DNA from: Chloroflexota bacterium
GTDB lineage: Bacteria > Chloroflexota > Anaerolineae > Anaerolineales > DRMV01
Direction of reading: 5' to 3'
Assembly (NCBI GenBank): GCA_013153135.1
Contig: JAADFA010000013.1
Location: 1 to 22,834 of the forward strand
DNA length: 22,834 nt
The notes under the pieces are model-generated. The model saw nothing but the letters and a program-made list of their open reading frames with translations, did no database searches and was not told the origin of the DNA. The position numbers were made by a program, and so were the translations under genes. Within the stretch, counting starts at the first letter, position 1. The number at the start of each line of letters is the position of its first letter. Positions 19,979 to 22,834 of this stretch are shown here, piece by piece.

Positions 19979-21286
19979 CTAGTCATCCATGTGCTTGATG
20001 ATCGCGTCACCGAATTCGGACGTCTTGAGCAGGGTCGCGCCTTCCATCAGGCGATGGAAGTCGTAGGTTACGGTCTTGGCTGCGATGGCGCCCGCGATGC
20101 CCTTGTGAATCAAGGCTTCGGCTTCTTTCCAGCCCATGTAGTTGAACATCATCGCGCCGGAGAGGATAACCGAGGAGGGATTGACCTTGTCTAAGCCCGC
20201 GTACTTCGGCGCGGTACCGTGAGTGGCCTCAAAAACCGCGTGCCCGGTTTCGTAATTGATGTTGCCGCCAGGAGCAATGCCAATGCCGCCCACATAAGCG
20301 GCCAGCGCGTCGGAGAGGTAATCGCCGTTCAGGTTCATGGTGGCCAGGATGTCGAATTCCTTGGGCCGGGTCAGGGTCTGTTGGAAGGTGATGTCCGCGA
20401 TGTTGTCCTTGACCAACAGTCGACCTTCCTCTTCCAAGGCTCGACGCATTTCCTCATTGGCGGCCTCGACGCCCTTTTCCGCCTTGGTGCGCTCCCACAT
20501 CATCCATGTGTAGACCTTGTCGCCAAATTCCTCTTCCGCGACCTCGTAGCCCCACTTGCGGAACGCGCCTTCGGTGTACTTCATGATGTTGCCTTTGTGG
20601 ACCAAGGTCACGCTGCGACGGTTGTTCTCCAGGCCCCATTGGATGGCCGCGCGCACCAAACGCTTAGAGCCTTGCTCCGAGATGGGCTTGATACCAATAC
20701 CCGACGTCTCAGGGAAACGCATTTTCGCGTACTCTTCAGGGAAGTTTTCCTTGAAGAGCTGCATAAACTTCTTCCACTCAGGCGTGCCGACCTCGAACTC
20801 AATGCCCGCGTAGAGGTCTTCTGTATTCTCGCGGAAGATGACCATATCGACCAGCTCAGGATGCTTAAGGGGCGAGGGCACGCCAGGGAAGTAGCGCACA
20901 GGGCGTTGGCATACGTAGAGATCCAAGGCCTTGCGGATCGCGACATTGAGGGAGCGGATGCCCCCGCCGACCGGGGTGGTCAAAGGGCCCTTAATGCCAA
21001 CGAGGAACTCGCGGAAGGCCTGCAGGGTTTCTTCAGGCAACCATGTACCAAATTTCTTGTACGCTTTTTCACCTGCATACACTTCCATCCAGTAAATCTT
21101 GCGCTTCCCACCGTACGCCTTCTCCACCGCGGCGTCGAACACCCGAACGGCCGCGCGCCAGATGTCGGGTCCCGTCCCATCGCCCTCAATGAAGGGGATA
21201 ATGGGGTTATCCGGCACGATGAGCGTGTTACCCGACTTGCGAATAGGCGCACCACCTTCAGGGACTTGGATAATTGTGTAGCCCAT
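19979..21286 (-). CDS. icd: Isocitrate dehydrogenase (NADP+), E. coli type
   Basis: Oxidative decarboxylation of isocitrate to 2-oxoglutarate in the citrate cycle. The 435-aa protein has FIEGDGTGPDIW at 32-43, the substrate-binding loop LTTPVGGGIRSLNVA at 102-116 with S112 (equivalent to E. coli S113, the regulatory phosphoserine), and the NADP-specifying HGTAPKYAGLDKVNPSS near the C-terminus, where K and Y mark NADP over NAD. The metal-binding aspartates lie in NLNGDYLSDALAAYVGG. The start is the ATG at 21286, with AAGGAG about 9 nt upstream; the frame is open to 21391 but the extra 35 residues cross the promoter and do not resemble the family. No icd kinase/phosphatase gene is adjacent. Single-gene unit with its own promoter and terminator. 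Confidence 0.96.
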   Translation of the reverse strand: MGYTIIQVPEGGAPIRKSGNTLIVPDNPIIPFIEGDGTGPDIWRAAVRVFDAAVEKAYGGKRKIYWMEVYAGEKAYKKFGTWLPEETLQAFREFLVGIKGPLTTPVGGGIRSLNVAIRKALDLYVCQRPVRYFPGVPSPLKHPELVDMVIFRENTEDLYAGIEFEVGTPEWKKFMQLFKENFPEEYAKMRFPETSGIGIKPISEQGSKRLVRAAIQWGLENNRRSVTLVHKGNIMKYTEGAFRKWGYEVAEEEFGDKVYTWMMWERTKAEKGVEAANEEMRRALEEEGRLLVKDNIADITFQQTLTRPKEFDILATMNLNGDYLSDALAAYVGGIGIAPGGNINYETGHAVFEATHGTAPKYAGLDKVNPSSVILSGAMMFNYMGWKEAEALIHKGIAGAIAAKTVTYDFHRLMEGATLLKTSEFGDAIIKHMDD

Positions 21287-21343
21287 GGGTCGTTGCTCCT
21301 TTTCACGGGGTTTTGTTCTGCACAGTGGTCCGGTGCCGCGGGG

Positions 21344-21352
21344 ATTATAACA
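21344..21352 (-). promoter_or_regulatory. icd promoter (extended -10)
   Basis: Minus-strand TGTTATAAT (21352-21344) is TGn plus perfect TATAAT. No good -35 is seen. Predicted start near 21337, about 50 nt before the ATG. Confidence 0.6.
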
Positions 21353-21367
21353 CGGCCCCATGCCGTG
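21351..21367 (-). promoter_or_regulatory. Inverted repeat abutting the icd -10
   Basis: CACGGC (21351-21356) and GCCGTG (21362-21367) form a perfect 6-bp stem with a 5-nt loop, 34 nt after the stop of the VWA gene. In the minus-strand RNA it is followed by TTATAAT, so it could be a weak terminator for that gene. It also sits directly next to the icd -10 and could be an operator. Confidence 0.4.
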
Positions 21368-21400
21368 GCCGACGACAGTGAGGATCGGCACACGCCAAGC

Positions 21401-22717
21401 CTATGGACCGGGCGTCGGCTCCGGGGTTGAATGGCTCAATTCGTCGATCAACCGATTCAGGCGGTCCAGCTGCTCTCGGAACAAACGGAACAAGGCATCC
21501 ACCCGTTGTTGCATCGCGTCCCACGTCTGTTGCCGGGCTTCAAGCATTTGCAACATGGGGTCTACGCACACGCGATACGTTGGATCTGTGTTCAAAGCCA
21601 AGATGTCATTCAGCATGGCTTCGCGCTCTTCGGCCGCGAGACGGTGATAACATGTTTGCGCGTTCAAAATAGCGTCCAATTGCTCACGTAAGAAATCTTC
21701 CCGGTACGCTCGCAAGCAGGATAGGTATTCTAGCCACGCGGTCTGGTTCACCAAGGTGGTCAGGGTCTGGGCCAGCTCGTCCGTAGTAGTTACATTGTGG
21801 AACTCACCCTCGGCGGACGCGGCGACTTGCTGAAGTGCGGCGATGGCCTCTGTCTGCAGGCCTAGGCCAATGATGTACACCTGCACGCCATCATTACGCA
21901 GGCGCTGGGCAGCCGCAATCGGATCACCGCCGCAAGTTTCCTCCCCGTCGGTAACCAAGATGAGCACATCGGTCGCTAAGGCATCCTCCCGCTCAGCCCG
22001 CAGCTGACGGAAGTCTTGCCGCGCGGCGTCCAGCGCCAGGGCCAAAGGCGTCCAGCCCGTGGGACGAAAGCGCTGCACAGCTGCCAGGAACGCGTCGTGG
22101 TCCAAAGGCTGGAAGGGGTAAACCAGCTCCGTAGCCGTGCACGAACGCGGCTTGTCTTGCTCGCGGTTGCTCCCCACGTGGCCGTATACCCGCAGCGCGA
22201 TGTTGACATCACGCGGCAGTTGGCGGATGAAACGAGCCAAAGCCTCACGCGCAGCTTGCATGCGCGAGCGGCCATCGGGCGTTTGCTGCGCCATACTCCC
22301 CGACGCGTCCAAAATGATTTCCATATTGACGGTAATAGACGCGGGGCGCAAAAACGTGGGGCGCGGACAGCGGTCCTCTAATGCTTGCAAAGTCACGTCG
22401 CACTGAGCACTATCGCGACGATGCTGAGCGAGGATCTCCTCAAACTTCGCCCGACATATGTCCAAGGAAGATGAGGTTGACGTCGACTCTGGGCTCGGCG
22501 TGCTCGTCGTGATGCTATGGACCAACGTAGGTGACGGCTGCGCCATGGTCGCCAACGAGGCGGGCGTGCCTACGCGCACCTCGGGGCTGAGCGCGGCCGT
22601 CGGTGTAGAGACCGCCAGCGTTTGCGGCGTGCTCGTGCCGCGACAGCCACCCATCCCCACAAACCCGAGCCATAAAAGCACGAACCACCAAAACCATAAT
22701 CCACGGCGCATGTCCAT
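21401..22717 (-). CDS. VWA-domain lipoprotein
   Basis: A 438-aa exported protein. A Trp-rich signal segment (about 6-24) ends at G-G-C, with C25 the likely lipidated residue. A long Ser/Thr/Pro linker (about 26-84) follows. Residues about 128-330 are a von Willebrand factor A domain with a complete MIDAS site: D137-x-S139-x-S141, T223 in GWTPL and D257 in TDGEE, so divalent-metal-dependent ligand binding is expected. The C-terminal ~110 residues are charged and predicted helical, with the hydrophobic periodicity of a coiled coil (LFRLFREQLDRLNRLIDEL). Ten or more cysteines outside the cytoplasm suggest disulfides. The ATG at 22717 lies 7 nt after GGAGG; a second ATG at 22711 would give the same signal. 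No MoxR or other VWA-partner gene is present. Confidence 0.88.
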   Translation of the reverse strand: MDMRRGLWFWWFVLLWLGFVGMGGCRGTSTPQTLAVSTPTAALSPEVRVGTPASLATMAQPSPTLVHSITTSTPSPESTSTSSSLDICRAKFEEILAQHRRDSAQCDVTLQALEDRCPRPTFLRPASITVNMEIILDASGSMAQQTPDGRSRMQAAREALARFIRQLPRDVNIALRVYGHVGSNREQDKPRSCTATELVYPFQPLDHDAFLAAVQRFRPTGWTPLALALDAARQDFRQLRAEREDALATDVLILVTDGEETCGGDPIAAAQRLRNDGVQVYIIGLGLQTEAIAALQQVAASAEGEFHNVTTTDELAQTLTTLVNQTAWLEYLSCLRAYREDFLREQLDAILNAQTCYHRLAAEEREAMLNDILALNTDPTYRVCVDPMLQMLEARQQTWDAMQQRVDALFRLFREQLDRLNRLIDELSHSTPEPTPGP

Positions 22718-22750
22718 CCTCTCCCCTCCAAGGAAGGTGTTTTGCTTAAG

Positions 22751-22778
22751 ATTATACACTGCTACGAGGTGCGGGCAA
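22751..22778 (-). promoter_or_regulatory. VWA lipoprotein gene promoter
   Basis: Minus-strand TATAAT (22756-22751) with -35 TTGCCC (22778-22773) at 16-bp spacing. Predicted start near 22744, about 27 nt before the ATG at 22717. Confidence 0.6.
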
Positions 22779-22795
22779 ATCTTGTGAAACCCATG

Positions 22796-22834
22796 CCGCG
22801 GGCAGCTTGACCCGCGGGCGGCGGAACCCGCCGC
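22796..22834. repeat. Two tandem GC-rich hairpins at the right edge
   Basis: CCGCGGG (22796-22802) pairs with CCCGCGG (22811-22817); immediately after, GCGGCGG (22818-22824) pairs with CCGCCGC (22828-22834). The second ends at the window border. They may be a terminator of a gene outside the window; no T-tract is visible on either side within the window. Confidence 0.45.

Noticed and set aside
20219..21430. Plus-strand frame of 403 codons opposite icd
   Set aside because: Antisense shadow of a highly conserved enzyme; no RBS.
22796..22834. REP-type repeat family
   Set aside because: Two hairpins occur only once in the window, so a dispersed repeat cannot be claimed.

Overview
The window looks like a chromosomal segment of a GC-rich bacterium, plausibly a thermophilic Chloroflexota of the Anaerolineae type. 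That placement is inference only. It rests on the high GC, the many lipoproteins with Thr/Pro-rich linkers, the type 2 isopentenyl diphosphate isomerase and the fused metabolic enzymes; there is no rRNA or marker gene here to settle it. No tRNA, rRNA, CRISPR array, transposase or phage module was found. The first ~400 bases are visibly more AT-rich than the rest.

Layout. (1) Bases 1-609: a membrane-protein gene (minus strand) runs off the left edge; divergent from it lies a strong promoter and an untranslated leader with hairpins and an intrinsic terminator upstream of pyrB. (2) 610-3044: pyrimidine operon pyrB then a fused pyrF-pyrE, giving three of the six de novo UMP steps in two polypeptides. 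(3) 2884-4549: a DUF92 membrane protein (minus), convergent with pyrFE, and a greA gene (plus) whose leader has a hairpin at its predicted 5' end. (4) 4705-9068: acyl carrier protein (minus), divergent from a tightly packed plus-strand operon of type 2 IPP isomerase, polyprenyl diphosphate synthase, a TOBE-domain ABC ATPase and a short-chain dehydrogenase. (5) 9129-10535: a beta-propeller lipoprotein, converging on (6) a minus-strand operon 14228-10532: class III aminotransferase, YbjN-like protein, ABM-fold protein and a PMT-type glycosyltransferase. (7) 14411-17306: five tightly coupled plus-strand genes (two small membrane proteins, an orphan TSPPY-type DNA methyltransferase, a small cysteine-rich protein, a binding-protein-like lipoprotein). 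(8) 17341-22717, all minus strand: ArsR regulator, a LutB-LutC fusion, NADP isocitrate dehydrogenase and a VWA-domain lipoprotein, each with its own likely promoter.

How the parts work together. Central and precursor metabolism dominates: UMP synthesis, isoprenoid chain building (isomerase plus prenyltransferase, with the DUF92 protein perhaps a prenyl-phosphate kinase), lactate oxidation and the citrate cycle. No clear defence or mobile system is visible. The least understood block is the methyltransferase operon. The best regulatory signals are the pyrB leader and two divergent promoter pairs in which the -10 of one promoter and the -35 of the other share the same hexamer.
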